Assembly (NCBI GenBank): GCA_023678885.1
Contig: CM042963.1
Coordinates: 27,407,542 to 27,471,541, forward strand
Length of the DNA stretch: 64,000 nucleotides
Direction of reading: 5' to 3'
Source: Pogostemon cablin
Taxonomy: Eukaryota > Streptophyta > Magnoliopsida > Lamiales > Lamiaceae
In this document: piece after piece, positions 1-12,328 of the stretch
Layout: each line of letters begins with the position of its first letter
Numbering within the stretch: the stretch's first letter is position 1
Notes under the pieces: model-generated
What the model was told of the DNA's origin: nothing
What the model saw: the letters and a program-made list of their open reading frames with translations, nothing else
Database searches by the model: none
Position numbers and translations under genes: made by a program

Positions 1-171
1 AGGATCCTCTTTTCTTTTTTACACACATGAAACCCACTCATCCCCTCTAATACAATTAAAACATGGCGCTCATACTCCCACTAATATAACTACCCACTAT
101 ACATTAAATAATAATACTCCTTAATCCACGAGCCAAAAAGCAAAAACTACCATTTCCGTGGAACGGGGGAG
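1..171. mobile_element. Stowaway MITE, truncated by window start
   Basis: The right end reads GGAACGGGGGAG followed by TA, a diverged form of the Stowaway (Tc1/mariner) terminus, with TA as the target duplication. The body holds the family's usual acacatgaaaccc and attaatccac-type blocks in inverted order relative to the element at 301. The left terminus lies outside the window. Non-coding. Confidence 0.6.
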
Positions 172-300
172 TATTAGTAATTCATAATCCTATTAGCTCT
201 TCATTATTACTGTAGTTATGAAATTTAAGAAAAGTTTATATATACTATATATTATCAATTTTATTAATTTTTAAAAGTATTGTGGTATTTTTAAGTAATA

Positions 301-528
301 CTCCCTCCGGCCGCCCGAAAGAGGGTATTTTATTTTTGTACAAGTGGATTAAGGAGTACTATTATTATTTAATTTGTATGGGATAGTTGTATTAGTGGTA
401 GGGTGGACTTCATATTTTAATTGTATTAGTGGGTGTATGTGAGACCCTTAAGTGTAAAAAAGAAAATTACTCTCTTTAGAGTGGACGATCAAAAAGGAAA
501 AAAATCCTCTTTTCAGGGAACAGGTGAG
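301..528. mobile_element. Stowaway MITE
   Basis: It begins CTCCCTCCGG right after TA and ends with a diverged inverted copy (GGAACAGGTGAG) before TA. The ends pair over about 24 bases with mismatches, including the inner AAAGAGG/CCTCTTT blocks. Length 228 bp, TA target duplication and AT-rich body fit Stowaway. Non-autonomous, no ORF. The degraded right end suggests an old insertion. Confidence 0.8.
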
Positions 529-594
529 TAATAAATAAATGATAAAGTAAGTTAAATAAATTAGGTAAGAGTAACATTTTTGAAAATATGATGT

Positions 595-700
595 AATAAG
601 AGTTTATTTGTTAAGAAACTTTTTCCCAACTCACGGAGTTTGTTGATTTAATTATATGTAAATCTCACCCATTGCTAAATATTACATTTTTCAATAGTTA
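595..700 (-). repeat. Copia LTR remnant
   Basis: The stretch around 628-690 (cccaactcac, gagtttgttgatttaat, gtaaatctcacccattg) matches, in the same orientation, the minus-strand copia LTR near 57150-57200 and is inverted relative to the solo LTR near 62095-62150. Only this small block is recognisable; the rest of 530-790 is AT-rich with no other feature seen. Confidence 0.45.
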
Positions 701-991
701 TTATAGGATGAATGATTAAAGTGGATTAATTTTTCATATAAATAATTATAATAATTGATATCGGAATTCAAATTATGTTCATAGCTAGATTAGATGATGA
801 AACGACCCAATTTATCATAAAAAAATAAATAACCTTTTAAGAGAAATTTTTAGATCAATAAGATTTAATCAAAAGAGACTGACAAATTTTAATAATGAAA
901 TATAACATTGTTTGCAGCGGAATTAAATTAAAATAACAACAATTAAAAATAAACTATATTTCCTATTGTAGTTAAAATGAGGACTTTAATT

Positions 992-1176
992 AACCAAGTG
1001 GGCTAGCCCACTTGGCCACCGGGCTTCTCACACAAGTGAGTGACCCGGGTTCGACTCCCATTGGGAACAAATAGGAGGGGAGTTATAAGGAAGGCTTGGG
1101 AGAATAAGGGTGTATGGAGACTTGGTGAACTAACTACTAACTATACTAACAACTAACTTTGTCCGATCAAAATAAA
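992..1176 (+). mobile_element. tRNA-derived SINE with 18-bp target duplication
   Basis: The head carries RNA polymerase III promoter boxes: A box TAGCCCACTTGG at 1004-1015 and a consensus B box GGTTCGACTCC at 1048-1058. A tRNA-unrelated body and a short A-rich tail (aaaataaaaaa) follow. The 18-bp sequence AAAATGAGGACTTTAATT occurs at 974-991 and 1177-1194, directly flanking the unit. Such long duplications result from LINE-machinery integration. It is not a tRNA gene: there is no acceptor stem and the B box is followed by unrelated sequence. It lies within the solo LTR and so is younger. Confidence 0.88.
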
Positions 1177-2472
1177 AAAATGAGGACTTTAATTGAGAAA
1201 TAAAATAATCATGCAATAGAATATAAAACACTTTATTTCAAGTAAAAATAAAGAATGAAAAGATTTTCATTAAATCAAATTACTTCCCATGAAATACAAA
1301 TAATATAAAGCTATGACTATTGAATAATCGTAGAGCAGTTCATCACAAATAAATCCCAATTAATGAATGTAAACCCAAATAAATACCAATTAATTACTTT
1401 ATCACCCATCGCATCTCAACATTTGTCTACAATATATAATTCACATATAAACATCAATAAATCACAACCAACACGTAAATCTTATCTGTGAATGATCGAT
1501 CATGAAGTAGGGCGGGCGTTACCCGAGGATTACTTAAAATCCCGACACCTGAAAGTGCCCTGACTTAAATAAATGTATTAGCACGGCGGGCCTTCCAAGG
1601 ACCTTTTACAATCCAAGTATTCCCGAGGACCTTTTTATCAGTTCTAGACCCATATCACAGTCCCTGGCTACATGTCTATGAATAGTATTACGAATACTCT
1701 ATGTCCGTGGACAATATTACGAGTAATACTCTATGACTGTGATGCAAGCAGTAACTTATCAACATAACACATAAGCACATATGATAGACAAAGTTTAGAT
1801 TTCCCCACCTGAAAAGAATGTCGATGATGAATGGATGCACTTGAATGTAGATGATAAATCCGTGTCTTGTACTAACTTTCATCTATCATCAAACTATATT
1901 TATCTCAGATTAATATGCAAACTTAAAATAAAAATAAGATAATGAGTTTAAATCTTTAGAATATAGTGGAAATGATACTTCTATATTTGAAATAAGAGAG
2001 AGTAATGGAATTTACTATGAAAGGTTTTATTAAATACGAATGTATAGATAATTTATAACTGATAAAATAACAATAGGATCAGTTCGAAAATTAATATACA
2101 TGTAATCCTTTGTGATTGGAATAACATATCCAAATTTAATAATATAATAAGGTGTACAAGTATATGTGTTGGATTTTCAAAGTGATTATAGTAAAAGCTG
2201 GAATTTCTCATATGCAATGATAATAATTTAATATATTTAAATATAAATGATGAAATTATTTGAAAATCATATGAAAAACAATAAATGTAAATATATATAT
2301 CTTATTCAAAAATTATGATTTTTAGGGATCAGTAAATATGATTTTCATACTTAAAAGATTTAGATAAAATATTCTTGAAACAATTTAAATAGTAATGAAA
2401 TATTTATAATAAATATTATATAACAGCCATGAACGTGAAAATTATACAGTAGACTTAAAATCTTAAAATATA

Positions 2473-2474
<2 letters not shown>

Positions 2475-2565
<91 letters not shown>
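2475..2565. repeat. (AT)n microsatellite
   Basis: About 91 bp of uninterrupted AT dinucleotide repeat inside the solo LTR. Length in the assembly may be unreliable. Nothing else is seen in 1900-3400 apart from LTR sequence. Confidence 0.95.
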
Positions 2566-2567
<2 letters not shown>

Positions 2568-4112
2568 AATCAGAATATTGGAGTATATTAAATATTAATT
2601 TATATTTTTAAGTAAGAAAATAGAAGTTGATGCGAATCATATATTAGTGTAATATAAAACTAATATAAAATCATACATCTTCTCAAAATTATTAAAAATA
2701 TTATTGATAATTTAAAACTACGTAGGATATGACATATAATAAAATCATAATACGTTTAGATCATTAAAAGGGTTTTGAGATAGTAAAATTGAAAACATAA
2801 TACATAACAGTTCATGTACAGAAATCAGTATACATTTAATTTAAAATAATTTACTCATTTATTCAATAGGAGATTTTTACTGTCATCATAAACATTGTAA
2901 TATAAAACATATAAAAATTAATTTCAAATCAGTAGTAATTTCATGATCTAAACTGAATGTACTAATATTGTAGAATTTGTATTAAATAATACAGTACTCC
3001 AAATGATATGAAATTATCATAGATTACCAAAAACACCACAAAGTATAACATATACGAATATAAGGATTTTTAGAGCTCTTTAAATATGCTTTATAATTTC
3101 TAAATAGAAAACATAACATATTTGACAGCATGATCAGAAACATTTAAAAATCAATATACAATAATGTAATTGTCCTTTCGGCATGAAATTTTTACAGACC
3201 ATCAAAAACTTCATTATTTATAACATATCCAAAATTCGGAGTATTTGAAAAGGTATAATTATATAAATCAAATATTCTAATCACGTATCCATAAAATTTC
3301 AGATTCTGCAGGCATATGTATAAAATTCGTATAAAATAAAATAAAATCCAAAAATCATGAAATTTTAAATATAAGTCTAAAAATAATTATTGAACTACAT
3401 ATTAAAATTTCGTAGCCATTGGAAGTCAATAGATACAACTTTGAAATTTTTTTAGAAATGGATTACCTTGAATGTGTAGATATGGATGAAATCTGAAAAC
3501 CTCATTTCCACGAATGATTGATGATTAAAATAATTTGGATTTTATGTTTTTGTTTTGAAATAGAGAGAAAGTGAAAAAAAGTTTAATTCTGCTCTTTCTT
3601 TCGTAACCCTAACTGTTACGGTGTTGGAGAGAAATGAATTTTTAAAAAGAATAGACCGATCCTTTCTTTTATTTTAAATGTAAACATAAATAAATTGGGC
3701 TTGAAATTTTTGGACTTGGGCTTGGGCTCTTTTTTTTTTTTAATTTATTATCATGAAGTGAAAAAGATTAAAGTTAAACCCTTTTAAAATAACTAAAAGC
3801 TTAATTGGCTTTAAATAAAAATATTTATCATGATTTAAAAATACATGAAAATATCGGGATATTACAGATGATTAGCATCTTTACATTTTTTGTGATACTT
3901 TTTTTAAAAAATACTTGAATTGAGAAAATGCCTAAAATAAATAATGTTTTTTTAAGCGTCTCTCTTTCTTATAAGAATTTGAAGTAGAAAGGTATTAATA
4001 GCTGACTATTCAATGACCGCCACTACAATTTTTTTTTAATAATATTATTTTGAATATCATTGTTCTTGTTCACAATATGTAGATGCTCAGAATATAATTT
4101 TAACTTCTGCAG

Positions 4113-7100
4113 TTCAATGAGAAGAAGATTCCTGCTTTGTATAAAGGGCCTCCAGAGAATCCGTGTGTTGCTAATTGTAAGGAGGCAATGGCAACATTTG
4201 CGCCCCCCATTAGTAGGGAGAACTGGTCGAAGGAAGAGAAAGAAAATCTTGTAAAAGGTGTTAAGCAGCAGTTTCAAGAAATGTTGCTTCTGCGGTCTGT
4301 TGATCTACTCAGGTATGATTGATTATCTCTTCTATTGTTTTAATCTCATCGAAAATGTTTCTATGCTTGTTCATCAATTGTTATTGCATGCTTTGATGCA
4401 TTACCTGCCTTATTCACAAATGCGGCATATGCATTAGTTGATTTATTGATATATTTTTTCCTAACGAGATTTTTAAAAGGTCATGTAAAACATTGTTCAT
4501 GTGGACTCTAAAGCATAGTTGTCATAGGCGAGAGGCGCACAAAGGCTCAAGGGCCTTGTTGGAACTTGAGGCGCACGCCTCTTGTACATCCTTTCCTAGA
4601 ACATATGTACATTAATATATCCTACTAAATAATAATTCCCTAATCACATAATATCACATACTAATACATAATAAGTCATAAATAACATATACATAATATC
4701 ATAATCTGCTTCAAACTTCGAAGTTCGAATAGACAATTAACTAATAACTAAAGGCCTTCTAGTTTTATAAAGTTATCAAGTGTCAAATTATTAGCAACAA
4801 GCAAACTAATTATAATCATAACGGTCGTTGTCAATTACATCATCCTCTTCCTCTCATCGTCATCAAATTGAGCATCTTTTTCATTATGTTGTTTGTGGAA
4901 ACCCTAAGTTAATTTCCTTACATACAAAAGTCAATTTCCCCGTACCTAAAAAGCGCATGAGAAACGTGTTTTAAGAGTAGAATTCATTTGACATTTGACA
5001 GCTTCATAATGTGTTCTTCCGTAAGGTTGTTTACCCAACCCTAATTACACCACTGGTTAATTTATGACTTCCCAGTGGTGTCTGGAGGGTGAGAAACGGG
5101 TGAGGATGAATGGGGCTAATCATGAGGGTGTGATAAAGGAGCACTGTTTTGTACGGATGTAAGCCTGGTGCTCCTAAATTGGTAAGGGACATTTCAACTT
5201 GATGCCAATGCTGAAATTATTTTGATGTGCATAAATATGAATGGCGAAGTGAGGATATTTTTATATAATTATGATAAATTGGTAAGGGACATTTCAACTT
5301 GATGCCAATGCTGAAATTATTTTGATGTGCATAAATATGAATGGCGAAGTGAGGATATTTTTATATAATTATGATAAATGAAAAAAATACTTTTTGTGAG
5401 CCTATAGAACAGAAAATAGAGCCGTGCCTTTTGTATGTGTGGATAAAATATTCTGTATGGTATGATCTCTTTTATACTTGAAAAATTAAGCAACTGTGCT
5501 GGCTACAAGTGCATGACCACGAAGTCTGCAGATAATAATAACATAGCACATAAGTTCAGATTCCAACACTCAGTTACCATTTCACATAATATAATGTGGC
5601 ATTTTATTTTCTAGCATTTAAAGCATGAAGAATCTTCAAGATTATAAAATTAAAATTAAAATTAGTAATTCTTAATTAATTATTTTAGGCACATCATCAT
5701 TTTTCTAATTGGATGATCTGATTGTCTGATATAGTTGTGTTCTGTTAACTTACTGTAATTGTATTGAGCTTGCAATCTCGGCAATGTACATTTGATCTTT
5801 TCTTAAATTTTTAACCACCATGTACTTCATGCATTTGAATATTGGAATTTACTCTAGGGTACAATGCATGGATAAATGTCGGAAGAGAGGACTCATAGCA
5901 TCCACTGGAAAAATTGTCTGCTATTTTTCTGATTCATATAATAGAAAAGGTTAACAGAATTCTGAAAATTTAGTAGCATTTATCATGATTAATTGTGAAG
6001 TGCAATCTAATTGAATTGTCTGAATAATTCAATTATTGTGATGAAATGAAAAGAAAGTGATAAAAAGATTAACATGCGCAAGATATCCTTCATTGAATTG
6101 AATGAGAAGAAAAACATCTCTGCAGCCCTGACAATGGATCATCTCTGCTGGGATGCTTAAAAAGCACTCTCTCTGAGCTCTAGATTTTTCATTAGAAATT
6201 TAGTTTATATATCTGTGCGACCTTAAAGTCAGTGTTGATTTTTGTTATTCTTTTAGTCTTGTTTATCGTATACTTACTGTATTCGGTATCTTGGTGTATT
6301 GGGTTTGGGGAATTTTGGTGAATAAAGATTCATTGCTTTATCCTGGCGGTTCAGGATTTATAAAGCCTATTATGGGGAAAATTGACATCATAGCATTAAT
6401 TTCAGTCAGCTATAATATGGATGAGAGAGCAACACTGAGACAACTTTAACCTAAACTGGGACGAAAGCAGGTTTCAAATATTTTAATACTGTTTTAGCAT
6501 ATGTGTTTAGTTTGATAAACTCCCAATTTTAAGTGATGTCCATTTTGCTTTCTCCAGGGCCCTGATTTTCTTTTTCTGTTTATTCACTCATTTATTTTCT
6601 TTATCTTTTAATATTATTTAGTATAGTTGCAGTTCATCCAGTTGTTATATTGAAACGCTCTAAATCAGTGAGGAAGATGGATCTTACAACTCTGGTAATG
6701 TTGACAGTATCATTGAATCAATAAATAATATCGATATAACACCTGAGAAATTGATATTATTCTTGCCTAAGGTCAATTGGGAGCAGTTAGCTGGTATGCA
6801 TGTTCCTGGGCATTCCGGTGCAGAATGTCAAACAAGGTATGTTGGGAAAATTTTTCTGAAGGATGATCCTGCTGCAAACCTAGACAATTGGTTTAAGCTA
6901 ATCATAAAATTGTTTTTTAATCAGTCAGGTTGGATTTAAGAAATTTTTGAAATATATTTGTGTGCACAGATACCATTTTTTGGAAATAGAAAAAAATCAT
7001 TTAACATTTCTAAGTTTCAATTAGTTTTATGTTTATTACCTGCTTTCATGTATAGTAACACTAGTGGGGACTTTTATAGTTTTGTTTATAAACTTATTTT

Positions 7101-9682
7101 TATAGGAAATCATGAATGTATCAATTCGAGAAGCTGGAAGTTCAATGATTGTTTGTTAATTGTTGATAATGCAGTTGTGTCCTAATTTTGTCTAGAGCTG
7201 TGGACTTTTTGATCATTAAAGCTTTTACAAAGAGCATTGTTTGCTATATATCTTTGATGCATTCATTACATGCACTTTCTTGCAGGTTTCTAAACCATGA
7301 AGACCCTCTAATCAATCACAATCCATGGACGACTATGGAGGACAAGAATCTTTTGCACATCTTGCAGCAGAAGGGATTAAATGACTGGATCAATACAGCT
7401 GCATTACTGGGAACTAATAGGACCCCCTTTCGGTGCTTAGCACGCTATCAGAGAAGCCTTAATGCTTCAATACTCAAAAGAGAGTGGTCCAAGGAGGATG
7501 ATAACCAACTTCGGGTTGCAGTGGAGGCTTGTGGGGTGAGTAATTGGCAAATCGTTGCTTCTAAGTTGGAAGGAAGAACAGGTACCCAATGCTCTAACAG
7601 GTCAGTTAACATTACTCAACAGTTTATAGTAATTAAATCCTCACTGAACTGAGCTCAACAGCGTTACTGCTTCCTTTTTGGAGTTATTTTCCTTTTCTGA
7701 TTACTATGTTGTCTTTTTTATTGATCATCATACCTGTTGACATTACCAATTATGTTTATAACCACACCATCACATGGCATTGACAGGAATAATACATGTA
7801 ACCTCCATGGCATCTAGTTTTTATTGTCAAATAATGATATAAATTTTAATAGAAAATCATAAGTTCTTATAAATTCTCATGTTCACCACAGTAGATTGCA
7901 ATAAGTCTACCAAGCTTGGTTCTCAGTGTCAGGGCAGCCCATCCTCCCGAAATACCATCTCTATATGCTTGTAAATTGTATCCCAGACTGGGTTTTAGTG
8001 GTTCCCTAGCCGTTTGTACCACTAAGGGTGTACACTTACTAATTATTGACAGAGAATAGGGCACTGGAAAATATTTCTTTCTCTAGAGAGCAAAATGGGC
8101 AAGACAGAATCATGTGCAGTGAATAAAATTGAGAAACACCTCTTTTAATTCCTAGTCATAAAATATGAATGCTACACCTGGCTTGTTGGTTGGAGCTAAA
8201 TATATGTGTTTTCTTAAAATATGAATGCTACACCTGGCTTATTTTCTAATTATATTGTATGATAACTTACAACTGAACGTGTATATATATGCTTTGTTTA
8301 TTATTTGTTTTGCAATGGATGCCAGTCACTATTTTATTGATTCAAATGCTTTCTGAGATTTTGAACTTTATGATGTGGATGCAGATGGTTAAAGACGCTT
8401 CACCCAGCCAGGAAAAGAGTTGGAAAATGGACTGCAGATGAAGACAAACGCTTGAAAGTTGCTGTGACACTTTTTGGGCCAAAAAAATGGAAAAAGATAG
8501 CTGAATATGTGCCTGGTCGTACAGCTGTGCAATGCAGAGAGAGGTATCATTCTTTAAGTATATAAAATCTAAAAATTCATCTCTACTATACATGTAAATT
8601 GTGCAAATAGTTATGGTCATTGTGTGGTGCAGGTGGGCGAATTGCTTAGATCCTTCCTTGAACATGTCTGAATGGACTGAAGAAGAGGATCTAATATTGG
8701 GAGAGGCCATCGCTGAGCATGGTTATTGCTGGTCCAAGGTTACTGCATGTATTCCTCGCCGTACTGATAATCAGTGTTTGAGGTATGACAATCTTATGTC
8801 CAGCGTTCAATAAGAAATTATTTTCTCCTCTACTTTCCTTCAGCTTTGTGCATGTGGAAAGGCGTATGATTTTTTCTCCTTTGACTCGCTACTTGACATC
8901 CTAATTTATCAGGAGATGGAAGGTGCTGTTTCCTACTGAGGTGAATCAGTTGCTATCTGCTAGAAAGATACAAAGCGTTGCAATGATATCAAACTTTGTT
9001 GATCGGGAGTCAGAAAGACCTGCCGTAGGACCTGGTGACTTTCGATTGCCAGAAACATATCGTATATGTTGCCCTGAAAGTGTTGATCCACCTAAGAGAA
9101 AAAGGACTTCATCTAGGTAAAATAGTTGTGTGATCTGACCCTTCAGATTTATATTTGACCTCATTTTGATACTGAATTTTTCTTTGAAATATCAGGCGAA
9201 GGAAGGTGCGTAAATGTAGTGAAGATTCTCATTCAAGGTAAAGAATTATACGTCATCTGTTTATGTCATCGTATGAGATTTTCTTAGAAGTAACAAATGG
9301 CAGCGAGCTTCAAACGTTCAATGGGGTCTTGCTATATCTTACTGCAAAAGACATCTCTTCCAATTTGCTGACTGTTTCTTCCATTGCCAGCTTGAACGCA
9401 GAATTTTTGGATGCCACCGATACCTCTGGTTTATTTATATCAACTGGGGAAGAATTTCAATATTCTGAACCAACAGCGTATTCAACTTGGGAGGAGGCAC
9501 CTGGGGAACATGATGCTACCAAAAGTAGAAAGGCCTGTAAGCTTCAGCCAAGGAGGAGACGAGCGCAAGTGCTCGAGCCTCCCCCAAGCTTGATACGCTG
9601 CCTCCAGGGAAGAGAAAAACAGAGAGGAAACAAACTGCTACTCGAATCAATGCAAAGAAAAGGAAGAGGAAAACTCAATTGA
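4113..9682 (+). CDS. SNAPC4-like 4R-MYB protein (snRNA-activating complex subunit), 5'-partial, 8 exons
   Basis: Predicted exons are 4113-4312, 6669-6836, 7286-7600, 8385-8543, 8633-8782, 8913-9116, 9196-9237 and 9391-9682. All introns are GT-AG, and every junction splits a codon after its second base, keeping one frame. The product has half a Myb repeat (VNWEQLAGMHVPGHSG), then four full repeats starting near PWTTMEDKNLL, REWSKEDDNQL, GKWTADEDKRL and SEWTEEEDLIL, each with spaced tryptophans. It continues into NFVDRESERPA and a Lys/Arg-rich tail. A half repeat plus four repeats is the hallmark of SNAPC4 (SNAP190; plant MYB4R1), the DNA-binding subunit that recognises the proximal element of snRNA promoters in the nucleus. 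The first exon begins inside the protein after an acceptor (cttctgcag), and no start-codon exon is recognisable in 1-4112, so the gene probably starts upstream of the window. The tail is ambiguous: this frame stops at 9682, while another open frame runs to a stop at 9781-9783. I am sure of the family, less sure of the C-terminus. Confidence 0.9.
4313..6668. other. Large first visible intron of the SNAPC4-like gene
   Basis: This 2.36 kb intron holds a perfect 100-bp tandem duplication (5176-5375). Near 4515-4580 a GC-richer patch (cataggcgagaggcgc, gaggcgcacgcct) looks like part of a decayed DNA transposon. No open frame resembling a protein domain is seen. The adjacent introns 6837-7285, 7601-8384, 8544-8632, 8783-8912, 9117-9195 and 9238-9390 are ordinary; 7601-8384 holds a short direct repeat (aatgctacacctggctt) near 8167 and 8221. 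Confidence 0.75.
5176..5375. repeat. Perfect 100-bp tandem duplication
   Basis: Two identical 100-bp units, 5176-5275 and 5276-5375, each starting aaattggtaagggacatttc. No mismatch is seen, so the event is very recent or an assembly artefact. Located in an intron. Confidence 0.95.
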
Positions 9683-10100
9683 CTCGTTCTTGTAATGATT
9701 GCTCATCTCTTGATGTTGGTGTGGGCGTAGAGGCTGAAGATAATGACTCTTGCACAATTTTACATGGATTAAAACGCAGATGACATGATGCAACATCAAC
9801 ATCGTCAAACCCTATCATATTATTTTCCAAGTGAATAATGCGGCTGGTATGTTTGAAGATTCTTTTGTGGGTCGAATGGCGGTGGTAGGTCGAGCTACAT
9901 GCTTACTGTAATTACGTTCAGACTCTAAATTTTGATAGTTATTAGGTTTTCATTCTAACAGTTCTGTTCAAGTGTGAGGTAGAAATTGACTCAAGTATTA
10001 TTGATTAGTTCGTTAATATATTCACAAATCTTCATTCCGTTGATCCACATTGAGGCTAAATGAATTGAAACTTGTATGATGGAATTGATGTTTTATTGAA
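9683..10100 (+). other. 3' end and flank of the SNAPC4-like gene
   Basis: An alternative Lys/Arg-rich open frame continues to a TGA at 9781-9783, so the first 100 bases may be coding. After that the sequence looks like 3' UTR and intergenic DNA. No clear polyadenylation signal is picked out and no other feature is seen. Confidence 0.5.
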
Positions 10101-10588
10101 GGTGTGTTTGAATGGAAGGATTTAAATTCTTCCCTAAAATTTTTCATTCATGTTTGGATGTCACTTGAAATCAATGGATTTATAAAATTAAAGTTTAAAA
10201 AAAAATTGGGGGTGGGTGGTGGTGGTGGGTAGAGGTAGGATTGGGTGGTAATATTTTTATTATTTAAATATTAAAATCTCAAATTTTATTAAAAAAAAAT
10301 TGGGGGGTGGGGTGGGTAGAGATAGGTTGGGTGGTAGAGTTCTCTCAAAAAAAATATTTTTAATAAAATTTTAGATTTTAATATAATAAAATTTTATTAT
10401 TTTTATTTATCAAATATAAAATTATATTTTAAAAATAATTTTTGAAATATGAATTTGAAATTCTTTCAAAAATTCATAATTTATTCAAATAGTGGAATTC
10501 AAATGAATTGATTTAAAATCCAAAAAATTTAAAATCACACTCATTTTCAAATCCATTAAATTTGAAACAACTCAATCCATACATAACC
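10101..10588. mobile_element. Tourist-like MITE (GGTGTGTTTGRAT ends)
   Basis: The left end ggtgtgtttgaatgg pairs with the right end ccatacataacc as imperfect inverted repeats, and inner blocks around attcatgtttggatg and aaatccatt also face each other. A G-rich ggtgggtggt segment and repeated tttttattatttaaatatt modules are shared with the elements at 10591, 15930 and 57245. The target duplication is not clear. Non-coding. Confidence 0.6.
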
Positions 10589-10590
10589 TC

Positions 10591-11708
10591 GGTGTGTTTG
10601 GATGTAAGGATTTGAAGAGGAATTTATAAATTCCTCCCTCAAATCCCTCATTCATGTTTGGATACCACTTCAAATCAATTGATTTATAAATCCAAGAATT
10701 TAAAGCAATAGATTGTAAATCATGGATTTGATTTTGAATTTTTTTAGTTGTTTTTAAATATATTTCAAATTCTTACTCAAACCGTATCATTTGAAATCCT
10801 TCCGTTGTATAATTGAAATATTAATATATAAATAAAGTATATAAAATTAATAAATTTATTAATATATTTAAATTTTAAACTCCACCACCCCACCCCCAAC
10901 CATCCCCCACCCGCCAATAATTTTTTTTTTATAAAACTTTAGATTTAAATATTTGAATAATAAAAATATTACTACCCAGCCCTACTCTCCTATCCACCCA
11001 CTCACCCCCTGCCCAACCCCTTTCCTTTCCTACACCCCCTCCCCCTAATTTTTTTTTAAATTTAGATTTTAATATTTAAATAATAAAAATATTATCATTC
11101 AGTCTATCCCCATCGGGTAGGGATAGTGATAAGGGGTGGGTGGGTGAATAGGGGTAGGGTTGGATGGTAATATTTTTATTATTTAAATATTAAAATTTAA
11201 TATTTTTTTTTTAAAAAAAAATTTAACGGGTGGCGGGTGGGTGGATGGATAGAGGGTAGGGTTTGGGTGTTAATATTTTTATTATTTAAATATTAAATTA
11301 TAAAGTTAAAAAAATTGGGAGGGAAGGGTGGGCGTGGGTGGGGTAGGACTGAGTGTTAATACTTTTATTATTTAAATATTATAATCTAAAATTTTATATA
11401 AAAAAAAATTGGGGGGCGGGGTGGGTTGGATAGGGGTAGATTAGGTGGTAGAGTTCCCTCCCAAAAAAATATTTTTAATAAAATTTTAGATTTTAATATT
11501 TAATATAATAAAATTTTATTTTTTTATTTATCATATATAAAATTCTATTTTAAAAATAATTTTTGAATTATGAATTTGAAATCCTTTAAAAAGTTCATAA
11601 TTTATCCAAATAGTGAAATTCAAATGAATTGATTTAAAATTCAAGGAATTTAAAATTCACTCATTTTCAAATTCATTGGATTTGAAATGAGTCAATCCAA
11701 ACACAACC
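10591..11708. mobile_element. Tourist-like element with internal poly-module repeats
   Basis: It opens ggtgtgtttggatgtaagg and closes with ccaaacacaacc. Between the ends, modules of C-rich or G-rich tract plus tttttattatttaaatatt recur in both orientations, so the element can fold back on itself. It abuts the preceding copy, so the two may be one rearranged element. No protein frame is seen in 10.1-11.7 kb. Confidence 0.6.
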
Positions 11709-11941
11709 TCAATGTGAGTTATATTGAATTTCGTAAGACGAATTAGAAATTCTAATATTTTAATAATAAATTATACTACTATGTCCTATGTTCTTACATT
11801 TTCTTTATAATTTACAAAAAACAGTGTGAAAATTATATTGGAACGGAGGGAATATATGATATATTAATTGTTGATAAAGATTTGGATAAGATCATTTCAC
11901 GATCCTACTTTGTGAGACGGGTTATCCATTTACTCAAATCA

Positions 11942-12063
11942 ATAATTTTAAAGCGTCTTGTTTGGTTATGAATAAATTAAAAATTTGATAAATTTCATTA
12001 AGATAATTTTAAAGGGTATTGTTTTGTTATGAATAAATTAGAAATTTGATAAATTTCATTAGG
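11942..12063. repeat. 61-bp tandem duplication with Tourist-like start
   Basis: Two diverged 61-bp units (11942-12002 and 12003-12063), each containing ttgtttkgttatgaataaatt. A third, weaker start (aaagaccttgtttgatt) follows near 12093. The motif resembles the GGCCTTGTTTGG terminus of Tourist elements. Confidence 0.6.
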
Positions 12064-12328
12064 AAAGAAAATTAATTAAACTTAATTAATTTAAAAGACC
12101 TTGTTTGATTGATATTAAATCTTAAAATTATAAAACTAATTAAGCCTTATATTTATACGTATTTTTTAATTTATTTCATTTTATTTATATTTTGCCTTAC
12201 TTAAACATGTAATAATTTAAATTTTGTAACTAATTTAATTTATTTTTTAATTTAAATATTATTTATTTATAAAATGTGATAATATTTTTAAAAAGTAGTA
12301 ATATTAATTTATTCTATCATAATTTATA

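Larger units (their letters stand above)
798..3866 (-). mobile_element. Solo LTR of a Ty3/gypsy-type element
   Basis: Reading the minus strand, the LTR opens with TGTAATATCCCG (end at 3866), a common start of plant Ty3 LTRs, and finishes GGGTCGTTTCA (798). The 5-bp sequence GATGA lies immediately outside both ends (793-797 and 3867-3871), the target duplication expected of an LTR insertion. No internal domain is attached, so it is a solo LTR left by LTR-LTR recombination. It carries a nested SINE (992-1176) and an (AT)n run. It appears to sit in an upstream intron or 5' flank of the SNAPC4-like gene. ORFs inside it are spurious. Confidence 0.75.

Noticed and set aside
1001..1075. tRNA gene
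   Set aside because: A and B boxes are present, but there is no acceptor stem or cloverleaf and the unit has a SINE body, A-rich tail and 18-bp duplication.
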